From contig CAZEAP010000003.1 in NCBI GenBank assembly GCA_964510315.1, forward strand, positions 114,822-178,821: a DNA stretch of 64,000 nt, read 5' to 3'. The stretch's first letter is position 1; every line of letters starts with the position of its first letter. A program made the translations under genes and the position numbers. Below the pieces are notes generated by a model. It was not told the DNA's origin. It did not search any database and worked only from the letters and a program-made list of their open reading frames with translations. Of this stretch, positions 8,766-17,757 are shown piece after piece. This stretch comes from CAZEAP01 sp964510315. Lineage in GTDB: Bacteria; Planctomycetota; Brocadiia; SM23-32.

Positions 8766-11700
8766 TCAGTCCAGCACTTCGCCGAGGCTGATGGCGAGGA
8801 CGGCGGGGATAGCCCGACCGGAGTTCTTCCCCAGCACGACGTCGATGGTCTCGATCTTCACGCCGGGCCTGGGGTTGGGCACCTGCATGCTGTAAAGGAC
8901 GCCCTTCCTGTCCTCCACACCCGGCACCTGGACCGTCCGCCCGATCAGCGCCCCCGACAGTGGTTTCGGCTTCTCCTGGAGCCAGTGGTCGATGTCTCGC
9001 CCCAGCAGGACCGGTATCTCGGCCGTCCGGCCGTCGGCGTAGTGAACGACGTAACGGAGGATCTCGGGGCGCTGGAAGGGGCGTTTTCGCGCCCCGATGC
9101 GTGCGCGTTCGTGCGGGCGGATCGGCTGGCGGACCCTGGCGGTGTGGAGGAAGAACAGCACGTCGGCCTTCCGCCCCACCTCGATGCCCTCCACCGACTC
9201 GGGCAAACCCTCCGGCGCGCCCCGCGCTCCCAGCACAATGCAGTCCGACACCGGGGCGGTGGCGTAGTCCACCAGGTCGTAGAGCACGTCGGCCATGACC
9301 TGCTCCCCCACGGGCAGTCTCCGCATGTCCCGACCACGGTCGCCGAACCAGCCCGCCTTTTCCTCCTGCTCGCTGAGGAACTGCGTGCAGTGGTCCAACA
9401 GGTCCACCGGATGGACGCGGACGTTGATGCCGGGAACGGCCACCGCCGCGCCGCCGAACCCGACCCCCATATTGCGCAGTAGCGTGCCGAGGACGTTGAG
9501 CTTCTTGTCGGCGTTTTTCGGGTTGGGCTCCTCATCCATGAACTTGATCTGGTTCAGCAGCGTGCCTCCTTCGCCGCGGCGGTAGGCCACGAGGCCCCCT
9601 GCGTTGTCGATGACGACGGCCTCGTCCGGCGGAAAGGGCCGTATGAACTGCACGTTGTCGATGCCGACCAGCCGGAGGTCGGGCCGGTCCGGACGGCGTT
9701 TGCGCCAGGAGCGTATCTGGAGCGTGATGCTCTCTTCCACGTGCGTGGGCTCGGGCAGTTCCACTTCGGTCAGGTCGTAGGAGTCCGGCAGCCTCACCCG
9801 CACGGCGTTCTCCTCGTCGCCGTCGAAGATGATGTCCAGGTCCTCGATGGTCCAGTAGTTGGCGTTGTTCCAGATGCGCACCCTGGAGATGGTATCGGGG
9901 CGGCGGAACCGGAACACCAGCGGCTCGGCACCGTCCTCGGGTACCCAGATCTGGCGGATGTAGCGCCAGTTGTCGCTGTTCAGCATGCCGTTGCAGAAGT
10001 TATAGGGGTCGTGGTCGTTGCGGGTGGGCTGGTAGTCCCACAGCTTCTCCTCCGAGGCGCCCGGGGGAATCGTGAAGGGGGCCGCGTCCCGACCGTCGAC
10101 CACGGCGCTGTAGGTGTGCAGGCTGATCCAGTGCTTGCCGTGCTGGAGGCCCTTCGGGCTGTAGAGGGCGAGGTCCCGGTTGCCCAGCGTGGCGGCGAGG
10201 GGGAACTTCCTGTCCTCGAGGGTGACCCGCTCCAGCCGGAAGGGGCGGATCATGTGGTCAGTCCCCAGGAAGCGGTTGTATTCCTCGATGCCGTCTCGTC
10301 CAAGCCCCCAGAGCATGATCCATCCGCCGGCCCCCTGAAATGCCTCGGCGCGTCCCTTCAGCCCATTCAGCTTCTCCAGATTGGGCTCGGTGGCATGGAT
10401 CAGCGCCACCTGGAACCTCTCGGGGTCCAGGGCCGCCTCGACCGAATCGACGGTCTCGTGCATCGCGCCCCCCGCACGAACCTTCTCCCTCAGCAGCGGT
10501 GCCTCCGGGGCGTAGACGCCGGCGACTCCGGAGGGCGGCCGGTAGGCGGCGTAGTGCTCCACCAAGTTCCGCAGCAGCACGTCGGCGGCGGCGTCCTTCT
10601 CCAGGTTGGCGCCCACGCGAAGCTGGCACAGCACGATTACGCCCCGGCCCGCGGGCATCTCCACCAGGGCGCTGTAGGGGAGCATGCTGCCGCACTCGGC
10701 GAGGCTGCGGCCGCCGCGGGTCGGCTTCTCGTAGACGTGCTTGTACGTCGGGTGGCCCGCCGCCCAGTCGATGAGGTCCCCGGCGCCGAGGTCCCGAAAC
10801 ACCGGGGTCCCGAGGGCCTGCGGGTGGGCGTAGCCGCCGAAGTGGGTGGTGCTCCGCAGGGGCGCGGGCAGGTTGTTCCCGCCGGCCGGCAGGTCCTGCT
10901 CCAGCACAATCACGCGGCCGCCGGCGACGGCGTACTTCAGCAGGTCCCTTCCGAAGGCCTCTTCGGCGGTCAGTGTGTCGGGACCTACAAGAAGGAGTCC
11001 CTCGCGCTCGGCCGGCTGCTTCATTTCCTGGAGCCGGTCGAACTCCACGCCCTTCGCCTTGAGGAAGTCGGCCAGTCGGTCGGAGCGGTCCAGCACCGCG
11101 ACCGGGAGTCCGGTCTCCAGGGTCTCCACCGCCGGAAGCACGGGGACCTCACGTCGGTCGACGTAGTCCGCCGCTCCCGGTTGGGTGACCTTGAGAGTAA
11201 GGGTGCCGTTCAGCCTTGTGGCCGTCTCGGGGGCTTTGACACGGAGGGTCTGCTCTTTTCCGAAGCCGGGCTCGATGCGGAGTTTCTCGGAGCCTCCGGC
11301 GACCTCTTCGCCGCCCGCCTCGTAACTCCAGGTGAAGGTCACCGGTTCACTGGAGAGCGTGTCATTCATGATCTTGAACAGCAGTCGGTTCTCCCGCCCG
11401 GCGAACAGGCGGTGGCTCTGACGGCGGGGAATGGCGCACAGGTCGCTGAAGGTCTTCGTGGAGTCCTCGAACTCGTAGAGGTTGTCCCAGGGGCAGAACC
11501 CGGCCACTCCGGCCCAGCGGTAACCGCAGTAGAGCATCCGCAGAAAGGCGGCTTTACCGCGACGGGCCTCCCAGGCGCCGCGGAACGCGCGGTCGCCGAT
11601 CACGTAGGAGCCGAACCCCAACCTGTTGGAAAAGCAGCTCTCCCCCACGAGCCACGGCTTGTTGCGTTCCCAGGGCCAGTTCGAAATCTTCGAGCTGTAC

Positions 11701-13907
11701 TTGTCCACGGTGTAGGCGTTCTCGGGATACCAGTCCATCCTGCCGCGGGGGTAGTGGGGGCTGTGGATTTCGCACTCGCAGCCCAGGTCCCCCGCGCCGC
11801 CCACCGTGTAGGGCCGGGTGGGATCCTCGGCGCGGCCGGCCTCGATGACCTCCCCCATCAGGTCCTCCAGGTCGTCCAGGGGGAAACCCAGGTTCATCCC
11901 GTTGATGTAGACCAGTTCGTTCTCCACCTGGTACATGATCACGGAGGGGTGATTTCGGTACGCGCGGGCGAGCTGGCGGATGTGGCGCTTGAATCCCTCC
12001 CAGACCCGCCGATTGGGGATCATGGTGTGCTCGCCGGTGACGGGGCTCCTCATCTTCTTTCCCAGCCATCGGTTGATGAACATCCCGTCGATCATGGAGC
12101 AGAGCCGGCCGGGGATGCCGTTGCGATCGTAGAACTCCAGCCGCTCCTCACGGGAGGGCAGGAAGTTGCGCGTCTTCCGGTTGTGGCTGAACCGGGTGAA
12201 GCGGTTGTTCTCCTCCCGGAACTGCTGAAGCCATTCTTCCCCGCTCCGGGGGTTTCCGTGCACCCCCACCCAGTTCCACAGGTTCCGGCGCACGCCGTTG
12301 ATGTAGATGCCGGTGTCCTTGACCGTTATCCAGCGGAAGCCGAACAGCTCCTCCTGCACGTCCACCGGCTCCCCTTCCTCCAGGATCGTGGTGCGGAGAC
12401 GATAGAGATGGGGGTCGGGCTTCGGCCACCAGAGCTTCGGGGCTTTCCATCGCTCGGCGATGGTCACCGTCTCGGTCTCTCCGGCAGGGACGGTTACTTC
12501 GGCCGGTTTGAACTTCTTCTCCACCTCCCCCCCGGCGTCGTTAACCGCATCGCAGCGCACCTGAAGGGTCCGCTCCTCCGGGCCGGTGTTGCGGACGGTG
12601 ACCTCGGCCTTGAGGCGCTTGTTGTGATGACGGTCCAGCCCCGGCTGAACGAAGACGTCCTCGGTGTAGGCGTCTCCCACGGCGCTGAGGGTGACCGGGT
12701 TCACGATGCCGTAGTCCAGGCCGTTGCCGTCGCCCTTGGTGCTGGGGTAGATGGGGGCGACGTAATAGACCCAACTCTGCCGCCCCTTGGGGCGATGGCG
12801 CATCTCGTCCAGGTCGTCGGCGCCGTGATAGTTCTCCACGTCCACCGCGTAGTAGGGTCCTTTGACGGCGACGGCGATCTCGTTGACCTCACCCGGTTCG
12901 ACCAGGTTGCTGACGTCGAGGTCCCAGGGAATCCACACGCCCCGGTGGCTGCCCGCGAGGCGCCCATTGACGAAGACGCTGACGATCCAGTTGGTCCCGG
13001 AGAAGTGCAGCTTGAACCCGCGCCCCCGATGGCCGTCCGGGATTTCCACGCGCGTCCGGTAGATGACCCGATGGGCCATGCGGGTCTGGTCCTTCCCCCA
13101 GAGCGAGCCGGGCACCTCTATCCCCATCCACCGCAGCGGGTATTCCTCCGGCTTCGGCAACCGCCGCACCGGCACGTAGGTGTCCACGTCCATGTCGGGG
13201 TCGTCGTAGCGGGCTACCTGCCAGGTGCCGCTCAGCTCCAGCCTGTCCCGCGCGGCATCCCCGGCCGGTTGGGGGAATTGGAAGACCTGGTCGGCCGCCT
13301 TGCGGTCGGTCTCGGCCTCGTAGGTCTGCCCCGGCCTCAGCTTGCCTTCAGGGACGAAACGCCCTGCGGTGAAGGCGAAACAGTCCAGGGCGATATGCAT
13401 CTTGTCCTGGTTGGCCTCGGTGTAGCGCACGGCCAGGGTGGCATCGCCGGCGGGCAGCTCCACCTTCCCCAGGTGCAGCCAGGCCACCGGATTCCAGTCG
13501 GAAAGCTCCATCACGTTGGTGGTGGTGCGGTCCGCCGGTCCCGGCCGCCAGGCTCCCTCGTCGATACGCCACTGGAACGGCGCCCGGATCCACTCCATTC
13601 CCACGCGCGCCCAGGCCTCGTAGGTCCCCGCCTCCGGCACGGTCATCTCATATTCCAGGCGGAAGCCCTCCTCCGGTATGCCCTCCAGTTCTTTCTTCTC
13701 CACGGAGCGCTGCAGCCACTTCTCGCCGGAGAGCAGGTGGGGGCGGCCGGCGCCGGTGTTGAACTCGAAATTGGCCTCCGCCGGCTCCTCCGCCTCCAGC
13801 CAGATGGAGTTGTAGGGCCCCTCAGCGAGAGCGCCCGTCGAGAGGCCGGCTGCAAGAAGCGCGGCAATTGCCAGAACGCGGAAAGTCCACTTGTGGGCGG
13901 CGTACAT
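8766..13907 (-). CDS. Large secreted GH2-type glycoside hydrolase, multidomain
   Basis: A 1,713-aa exported enzyme. Residues 1-28 are a signal peptide (basic start, AIAALLAAGLSTGALA). Next come carbohydrate-binding-like sandwiches (~30-200), a GH2 sugar-binding jelly roll (~225-390, with FVNGRLAGSHRGVWIPWDLD), an Ig-like domain (~440-530) and a TIM barrel (~540-830). The barrel has E664 in VENEL as the likely acid/base and E756 in LVGES as the likely nucleophile. About 880 further residues follow: a glutamine-amidotransferase-like region (~940-1200), a discoidin-like sandwich (~1330-1430) and an unassigned C-terminal part. It probably acts on extracellular or periplasmic polysaccharide and could be a substrate of the type II secretion system in this window. 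The ATG at 13905-13907 was chosen because it gives the signal peptide directly. The exact activity (galactosidase, glucuronidase, mannosidase or other) is unknown. Confidence 0.85.
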   Translation of the reverse strand: MYAAHKWTFRVLAIAALLAAGLSTGALAEGPYNSIWLEAEEPAEANFEFNTGAGRPHLLSGEKWLQRSVEKKELEGIPEEGFRLEYEMTVPEAGTYEAWARVGMEWIRAPFQWRIDEGAWRPGPADRTTTNVMELSDWNPVAWLHLGKVELPAGDATLAVRYTEANQDKMHIALDCFAFTAGRFVPEGKLRPGQTYEAETDRKAADQVFQFPQPAGDAARDRLELSGTWQVARYDDPDMDVDTYVPVRRLPKPEEYPLRWMGIEVPGSLWGKDQTRMAHRVIYRTRVEIPDGHRGRGFKLHFSGTNWIVSVFVNGRLAGSHRGVWIPWDLDVSNLVEPGEVNEIAVAVKGPYYAVDVENYHGADDLDEMRHRPKGRQSWVYYVAPIYPSTKGDGNGLDYGIVNPVTLSAVGDAYTEDVFVQPGLDRHHNKRLKAEVTVRNTGPEERTLQVRCDAVNDAGGEVEKKFKPAEVTVPAGETETVTIAERWKAPKLWWPKPDPHLYRLRTTILEEGEPVDVQEELFGFRWITVKDTGIYINGVRRNLWNWVGVHGNPRSGEEWLQQFREENNRFTRFSHNRKTRNFLPSREERLEFYDRNGIPGRLCSMIDGMFINRWLGKKMRSPVTGEHTMIPNRRVWEGFKRHIRQLARAYRNHPSVIMYQVENELVYINGMNLGFPLDDLEDLMGEVIEAGRAEDPTRPYTVGGAGDLGCECEIHSPHYPRGRMDWYPENAYTVDKYSSKISNWPWERNKPWLVGESCFSNRLGFGSYVIGDRAFRGAWEARRGKAAFLRMLYCGYRWAGVAGFCPWDNLYEFEDSTKTFSDLCAIPRRQSHRLFAGRENRLLFKIMNDTLSSEPVTFTWSYEAGGEEVAGGSEKLRIEPGFGKEQTLRVKAPETATRLNGTLTLKVTQPGAADYVDRREVPVLPAVETLETGLPVAVLDRSDRLADFLKAKGVEFDRLQEMKQPAEREGLLLVGPDTLTAEEAFGRDLLKYAVAGGRVIVLEQDLPAGGNNLPAPLRSTTHFGGYAHPQALGTPVFRDLGAGDLIDWAAGHPTYKHVYEKPTRGGRSLAECGSMLPYSALVEMPAGRGVIVLCQLRVGANLEKDAAADVLLRNLVEHYAAYRPPSGVAGVYAPEAPLLREKVRAGGAMHETVDSVEAALDPERFQVALIHATEPNLEKLNGLKGRAEAFQGAGGWIMLWGLGRDGIEEYNRFLGTDHMIRPFRLERVTLEDRKFPLAATLGNRDLALYSPKGLQHGKHWISLHTYSAVVDGRDAAPFTIPPGASEEKLWDYQPTRNDHDPYNFCNGMLNSDNWRYIRQIWVPEDGAEPLVFRFRRPDTISRVRIWNNANYWTIEDLDIIFDGDEENAVRVRLPDSYDLTEVELPEPTHVEESITLQIRSWRKRRPDRPDLRLVGIDNVQFIRPFPPDEAVVIDNAGGLVAYRRGEGGTLLNQIKFMDEEPNPKNADKKLNVLGTLLRNMGVGFGGAAVAVPGINVRVHPVDLLDHCTQFLSEQEEKAGWFGDRGRDMRRLPVGEQVMADVLYDLVDYATAPVSDCIVLGARGAPEGLPESVEGIEVGRKADVLFFLHTARVRQPIRPHERARIGARKRPFQRPEILRYVVHYADGRTAEIPVLLGRDIDHWLQEKPKPLSGALIGRTVQVPGVEDRKGVLYSMQVPNPRPGVKIETIDVVLGKNSGRAIPAVLAISLGEVLD

Positions 13908-14048
13908 AAGTCTGCTCCCGAGCTGCTGGGAAGGTGAGGGATGGTGGAGCCGACGGCCTGTTGCTGCCACAGGCACACAAGGAGCTTGGGCTCGGTCCCA
14001 TGGCAGACGCGGGCCAATACGGGGTGCGGTGTGCCGGGCGGGTGAGGG

Positions 14049-14357
14049 TCAACCCTCGCCCAGCTCTTCGGCCATCTCGTTGACCTCTTCGACGCCGTTG
14101 GCGATCAGTTCGTCCTCGTCCGGCGCGAGGATGCTGAGGAGCCGCTGGAACTCACCGACGTGCTCTCTCTCCTCGTTGGCGATGTCGTGAAGCACTTCCT
14201 TCGCAAGGGGATGATCGGTGGCGTCTGCATGGGCCTCATACAGATGGATCGCCTCATGCTCCGCGGCGATGTTGAGACGGATCGCCCGGATCAGCTCCTG
14301 CTTCGTAAGCTTTCGTCCCGGTACAACTCCACTGAACGGATTGACGAATTCCGGCAT
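14049..14357 (-). CDS. Small ferritin-like (encapsulated-ferritin-type) protein
   Basis: A 102-aa two-helix ferritin-like protein. The pattern AAEHEAIHLYEAH (from about residue 31) and ANEEREHVGEF (from about residue 60) supplies the Glu and ExxH ligands of a di-iron site shared between subunits. The opening MPEFVNPFSGVVPGRKLT is typical of a short family known from archaea and Thermotogae. Homologous sequence is fused to the encapsulin shell protein in Pyrococcus. A free-standing copy could store or oxidise iron, or be cargo of an encapsulin encoded elsewhere; none is in this window. The ribosome site is AAAGGAGACTGAGG. It is preceded in the same direction by a PfpI-like gene, so the pair may form a stress operon. 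Confidence 0.82.
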   Translation of the reverse strand: MPEFVNPFSGVVPGRKLTKQELIRAIRLNIAAEHEAIHLYEAHADATDHPLAKEVLHDIANEEREHVGEFQRLLSILAPDEDELIANGVEEVNEMAEELGEG

Positions 14358-14418
14358 TCCTCAGTCTCCTTTCCTCAGCGCCCGGAATGCCCGGCAGGGC
14401 CGCCCGGACGCCGCTATG

Positions 14419-14919
14419 TCAACCAATTGCTTTGAAAATCTCCCGGCAGAACGCGGGCAGGTCCCCCGGCTGGCGGCTGGTGATCAGGTTCCCGTCCACG
14501 ACGACCTCTTTGTCGTGGTAGTCCGCGCCGGCGGCCTTCAGATCGTCCCGCACGCCCTGCCAGCAGGTGGCCTTCTTCCCTTCCAACACTTCCGCGGAGA
14601 TCAGCACCTGTGCTCCGTGGCAGATGGCGGCCACCGGCTTGCCTTCCTCGAACATCTGGCGCGCGGTGGCCACGGCGTCTTCGTCCAGTCGCACGGTCTC
14701 CGGGCCCTTTCCCCCGGGCAGGACGAGCAGGCCGTATTCCTCCGGTCTCACCTCCCCGAACGTCAGGTTCGCCTCCGTCGAGTAGCCGTGCTTCCCGGTG
14801 AGGGTTCCGACCTCCGGCCCGGCGACGTCCACCGGGATCTGCTCCTCCTGGAGCCTGTAATAGGGATACAGAAGCTCCGAATCCTCGAACCCGTCTGCGG
14901 CCAGAATCAGTGCTTTCAT
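14419..14919 (-). CDS. DJ-1/PfpI-family protein
   Basis: A 166-aa single-domain protein of the DJ-1/PfpI superfamily. The nucleophile elbow AICHGAQ places the reactive cysteine at C100 with H101 beside it, and E12 lies in the usual N-terminal acidic position. Members are annotated as intracellular proteases, deglycases or glyoxalases, usually linked to stress. The gene is followed after 61 bases by the ferritin-like gene in the same direction and has a TTGACA promoter upstream. The ribosome site is GGAAAGGGGG about eight bases before the ATG. Confidence 0.88.
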   Translation of the reverse strand: MKALILAADGFEDSELLYPYYRLQEEQIPVDVAGPEVGTLTGKHGYSTEANLTFGEVRPEEYGLLVLPGGKGPETVRLDEDAVATARQMFEEGKPVAAICHGAQVLISAEVLEGKKATCWQGVRDDLKAAGADYHDKEVVVDGNLITSRQPGDLPAFCREIFKAIG

Positions 14920-14983
14920 CGGTTCGCCCCCTTTCCTGAATGAGCCCCCTTGTCAGACGATCTTCTGCCCTGTGCCTTCATCC

Positions 14984-15012
14984 CTTTTAGTCCACGGCGG
15001 TGCACCTGTCAA
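14984..15012 (-). promoter_or_regulatory. Predicted promoter of the PfpI / ferritin-like pair
   Basis: Minus-strand TTGACA (15007-15012), a 17-base spacer and TAAAAG (14984-14989). It is back to back with the promoter at 15058-15086. Confidence 0.5.
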
Positions 15013-15057
15013 ACACAACGCCCGGCGGCCCGGCGCATGCCAACTGCCCCTTCGGGC

Positions 15058-15086
15058 TTGACAGTGCGCCGGCGCCAAAATACAGT
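15058..15086 (+). promoter_or_regulatory. Predicted promoter of the sugar isomerase gene
   Basis: TTGACA (15058-15063), a 17-base spacer and TACAGT (15081-15086), 39 bases before the ATG. Confidence 0.6.
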
Positions 15087-15125
15087 GACGCTTCATCTTC
15101 CCCCGAACATTGAGAAAGGACCCCT

Positions 15126-15971
15126 ATGAGCGAAGAGATAATGCCCATCGGCGTCTTCGCCTCGGCCGGCGCCGGGCTGGGACCGGCCCTTGAACGGGTC
15201 GTCAATCTTCAGGTCAGCACGGTGCAGCTCCACACCCCCGGTGCCGAGGGGCGCACGCGGCAAAATGCCGAACATACCGCCCGAAGCTTCGAGGAGGCCG
15301 GCATAGAGATCACCCTCCTGTTCTGCGGATTCCCCGGTGACCGCTACGACAGCATACCCGTGGTCAGGGAGACGGTGGGGCTGGTGCCCCGGGACACCCG
15401 CGCGGACCGCATCGACCAGACCAGGGAGATGGCCGACTTCGCCGCCTGGCTGGGCGCCCCCGGGATCGGCATCCACATCGGCTTCGTCAGCGAGGACTGG
15501 GGCTCGGAGCAGTTCAGGGAGATAGTCCGCGTGGTCGGGGACATCGCCGACTACTGCGCCGACCTCGGGCTGACCATGAACCTGGAGACCGGCCAGGAGA
15601 GCGCCGATACGCTGCTCCACCTGCTGGAGACGGTGGATCGGGACAACCTGGGCGTGAACTTCGACCCCGCCAACATGATCCTCTACGGAAGCGGCGAGCC
15701 CCTGGAGGCCCTCCGCAAGGTGGCACCTTACGTCAAGAGCTGCCACTGCAAGGACGCCGTCTGGAGCGACAAGCCCAAAGAGGAGTGGGGCGAGGAGGTC
15801 CCTCTCGGCGAGGGAGACGTGGATATTGAGAGCTTCATCAGCACGCTGCACGAGATCGGCTACACCGGTCCCCTGACCATAGAGCGGGAGGTCAGCGGCG
15901 AGCGCCAGATGCAGGACATACGGAAAGGGATTGAGGTGTTGCGGGAAATCAAGCGGAGCTTGCGGACATGA
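15126..15971 (+). CDS. Sugar phosphate isomerase/epimerase-like TIM-barrel protein
   Basis: A 281-aa member of the xylose-isomerase-like TIM barrel family (AP-endonuclease-2 fold). Expected metal-site strands are visible: HIGFVS near residue 118, MNLETGQE near 153, NFDPANM near 179, KSCHCKD near 206 and LTIEREVSG near 255. Glu, Asp and His residues there would coordinate the divalent metal. Members interconvert ketoses and aldoses or epimerise inositol-type sugars. The substrate is unknown. It starts at an ATG with an AGAAAGGA ribosome site and has its own promoter. No partner gene is directly coupled. Confidence 0.85.
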   Translation: MSEEIMPIGVFASAGAGLGPALERVVNLQVSTVQLHTPGAEGRTRQNAEHTARSFEEAGIEITLLFCGFPGDRYDSIPVVRETVGLVPRDTRADRIDQTREMADFAAWLGAPGIGIHIGFVSEDWGSEQFREIVRVVGDIADYCADLGLTMNLETGQESADTLLHLLETVDRDNLGVNFDPANMILYGSGEPLEALRKVAPYVKSCHCKDAVWSDKPKEEWGEEVPLGEGDVDIESFISTLHEIGYTGPLTIEREVSGERQMQDIRKGIEVLREIKRSLRT

Positions 15972-16303
15972 AACGAGAGACCGAAGGATCAAGGATCGAG
16001 GTGCTCTGTAGAAATGATGTGCCATCCGCCGGAGCGCCGCTCCCGATGTGATTCTGAGCGAGCGTATCTTTTGCGGGCGAAGTTTACCCGCCGGTCGTGT
16101 GGTGGGCTTGCCCGCCTGTGGCGGGACCTCTTCGTTCGGTTCAACGCGCACGGGCCGCCGGAAGCAGTGGCATCGCTGGCATGCGAGACGGCGGGGCGGT
16201 AAAGTACGGCGTGGCAGAACGGCCGATTTGAGTGCCGATGGATGGTCTCTACAGAGCAACTTCGCACTTCAGACTTCCGCGACACAGCAGGAGGGGTTTT
16301 GGC
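15972..16303. other. 332-bp gap before proS, nothing recognised
   Basis: Short open frames only. A T-box leader was looked for because proS follows, but no T-box sequence or terminator was seen. The end carries the proS ribosome site AGGAGGGG. Confidence 0.45.
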
Positions 16304-17734
16304 ATGGTTCAAAGACTGACTTCCCGCAGTGAAGATTTCCCCGCCTGGTACAACGAGGTCGTCCAGAAGGCGGAGCTTGCCGACTATGCCCCCGTCCGCG
16401 GCTGTATGGTCATCCGCCCCTACGGCTATGCCCTGTGGGAGAACATGCGCGACGAACTGGACCGCCGCTTCGGGGAGACCGGGCACGTCAACGCCTATTT
16501 CCCGCTGTTCATTCCGATGAGTTTCCTGGAGAAGGAGGCCGAACACGTCGAGGGCTTCTCCCCGGAGCTGGCCGTGGTCACCCACGGCGGCGGCAAGGAG
16601 CTGGAAGAGCCACTCGCCGTACGCCCCACCTCCGAGACCGTCATCGGCCACATGTGGTCGAAGTGGATTCAGAGCTACCGGGACCTGCCCGTGCTGATGA
16701 ACCAGTGGGCCAACGTAGTTCGCTGGGAGATGCGACCTCGGCTGTTCCTTCGCACAACCGAGTTCCTCTGGCAGGAGGGCCACACGGCGCACGCCACCCG
16801 CGAGGAAGCCGATGAGGAAGTGATGCGGATGCTGGAGGTCTACGCGCGGTTCGCCGAGGACGTGGCCGCCATCCCGGTCATCAAGGGCCGCAAGAGCGAG
16901 AGCGAGAAGTTCGCCGGCGCCGGCGCAAGCTACACCATCGAAGCCATGATGGGCGACGGGCGCGCGCTGCAGGCGGGCACTTCCCACCATCTCGGCCAGA
17001 ATTTCGCCCGGGCCTTCGACATCACCTTCCAGGACGAGGACGGGGAGTTGAAGCACTGCTGGACCACGAGCTGGGGCCTGAGCACCCGGTTCCTGGGAGC
17101 CGTGGTTATGGTCCACGGGGACGACCAGGGCCTCATCCTGCCCCCCCGGCTGGCGCCCGTGCAGATCGTCATCGTCCCCATCTGGCGGGAGGACGAGGAG
17201 AAGGCCCGGGTGATGGAAGCGGTAACGAAGCTGCAGGCCGCCCTGGGCGAGTTCCGCGTGGAGCTGGACGACAGGGAGACGCAGACGCCTGGTTTCAAGT
17301 TCAACTACTGGGAGCTGCGCGGCGTGCCGCTGCGGATCGAGATCGGCCCCCGCGACATCGAGAACCAGCAGGTGATCCTCGCCCGGCGCGACATGCCCGG
17401 ACGGGAAGGCAAAGAACCCGTGCCCATCGACCAGGTCCCCGCGAAGGCGGAGGCGGCCCTCGAGGCCGTTCAGCAGGCCCTCTTCGCCACGGCACAGGAG
17501 TTCCTCGCGGCTCACACCGTGGAGGCCGACGATTACGACGAACTCATCGAAGCGGTCTCGCAAGGCTTCGCGCTGGCCTGGTGGTGCGGTGGCACCGACT
17601 GCGAGGAACGGGTCAAGGACGAGGCCGGGGCCACCATTCGTTGCATACCCTTCGAACAAACCGAAGGCGAGGGGCGCTGCGCCGTCTGCCGGCAGCCCGC
17701 AGCCCGGCAGGTCGTCTTCGCCCGCGCCTACTAA
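16304..17734 (+). CDS. proS: Prolyl-tRNA synthetase, archaeal/eukaryotic-like type
   Basis: A 476-aa class II aminoacyl-tRNA synthetase that charges tRNA-Pro. It lacks the ~180-residue editing insertion of the E. coli type and instead has the C-terminal extension of the archaeal/eukaryotic type. That extension includes Cys residues for a zinc site (WWCGGTDCEERV and GRCAVCRQ). Motif 2 is seen as RTTEFLWQEGHTAH near residue 150, and ALQAGTSHHLGQNF forms the proline/adenylate pocket. The ATG at 16304 has AGGAGGGG about nine bases upstream. The downstream Gfo/Idh gene starts 23 bases later and may be cotranscribed, though no functional link is evident. Confidence 0.95.
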   Translation: MVQRLTSRSEDFPAWYNEVVQKAELADYAPVRGCMVIRPYGYALWENMRDELDRRFGETGHVNAYFPLFIPMSFLEKEAEHVEGFSPELAVVTHGGGKELEEPLAVRPTSETVIGHMWSKWIQSYRDLPVLMNQWANVVRWEMRPRLFLRTTEFLWQEGHTAHATREEADEEVMRMLEVYARFAEDVAAIPVIKGRKSESEKFAGAGASYTIEAMMGDGRALQAGTSHHLGQNFARAFDITFQDEDGELKHCWTTSWGLSTRFLGAVVMVHGDDQGLILPPRLAPVQIVIVPIWREDEEKARVMEAVTKLQAALGEFRVELDDRETQTPGFKFNYWELRGVPLRIEIGPRDIENQQVILARRDMPGREGKEPVPIDQVPAKAEAALEAVQQALFATAQEFLAAHTVEADDYDELIEAVSQGFALAWWCGGTDCEERVKDEAGATIRCIPFEQTEGEGRCAVCRQPAARQVVFARAY

Positions 17735-17757
17735 CCGACCAGCGGAAAGGAAAGCAG

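Noticed and set aside
9741..13937. A 1,398-codon open frame antisense to the GH2-type gene
   Set aside because: It mirrors the coding strand in a GC-rich genome, has no domain, and its composition (His/Val/Gly-rich) is typical of antisense translation.
15972..16303. T-box riboswitch ahead of proS
   Set aside because: No T-box core, specifier stem or terminator could be found.
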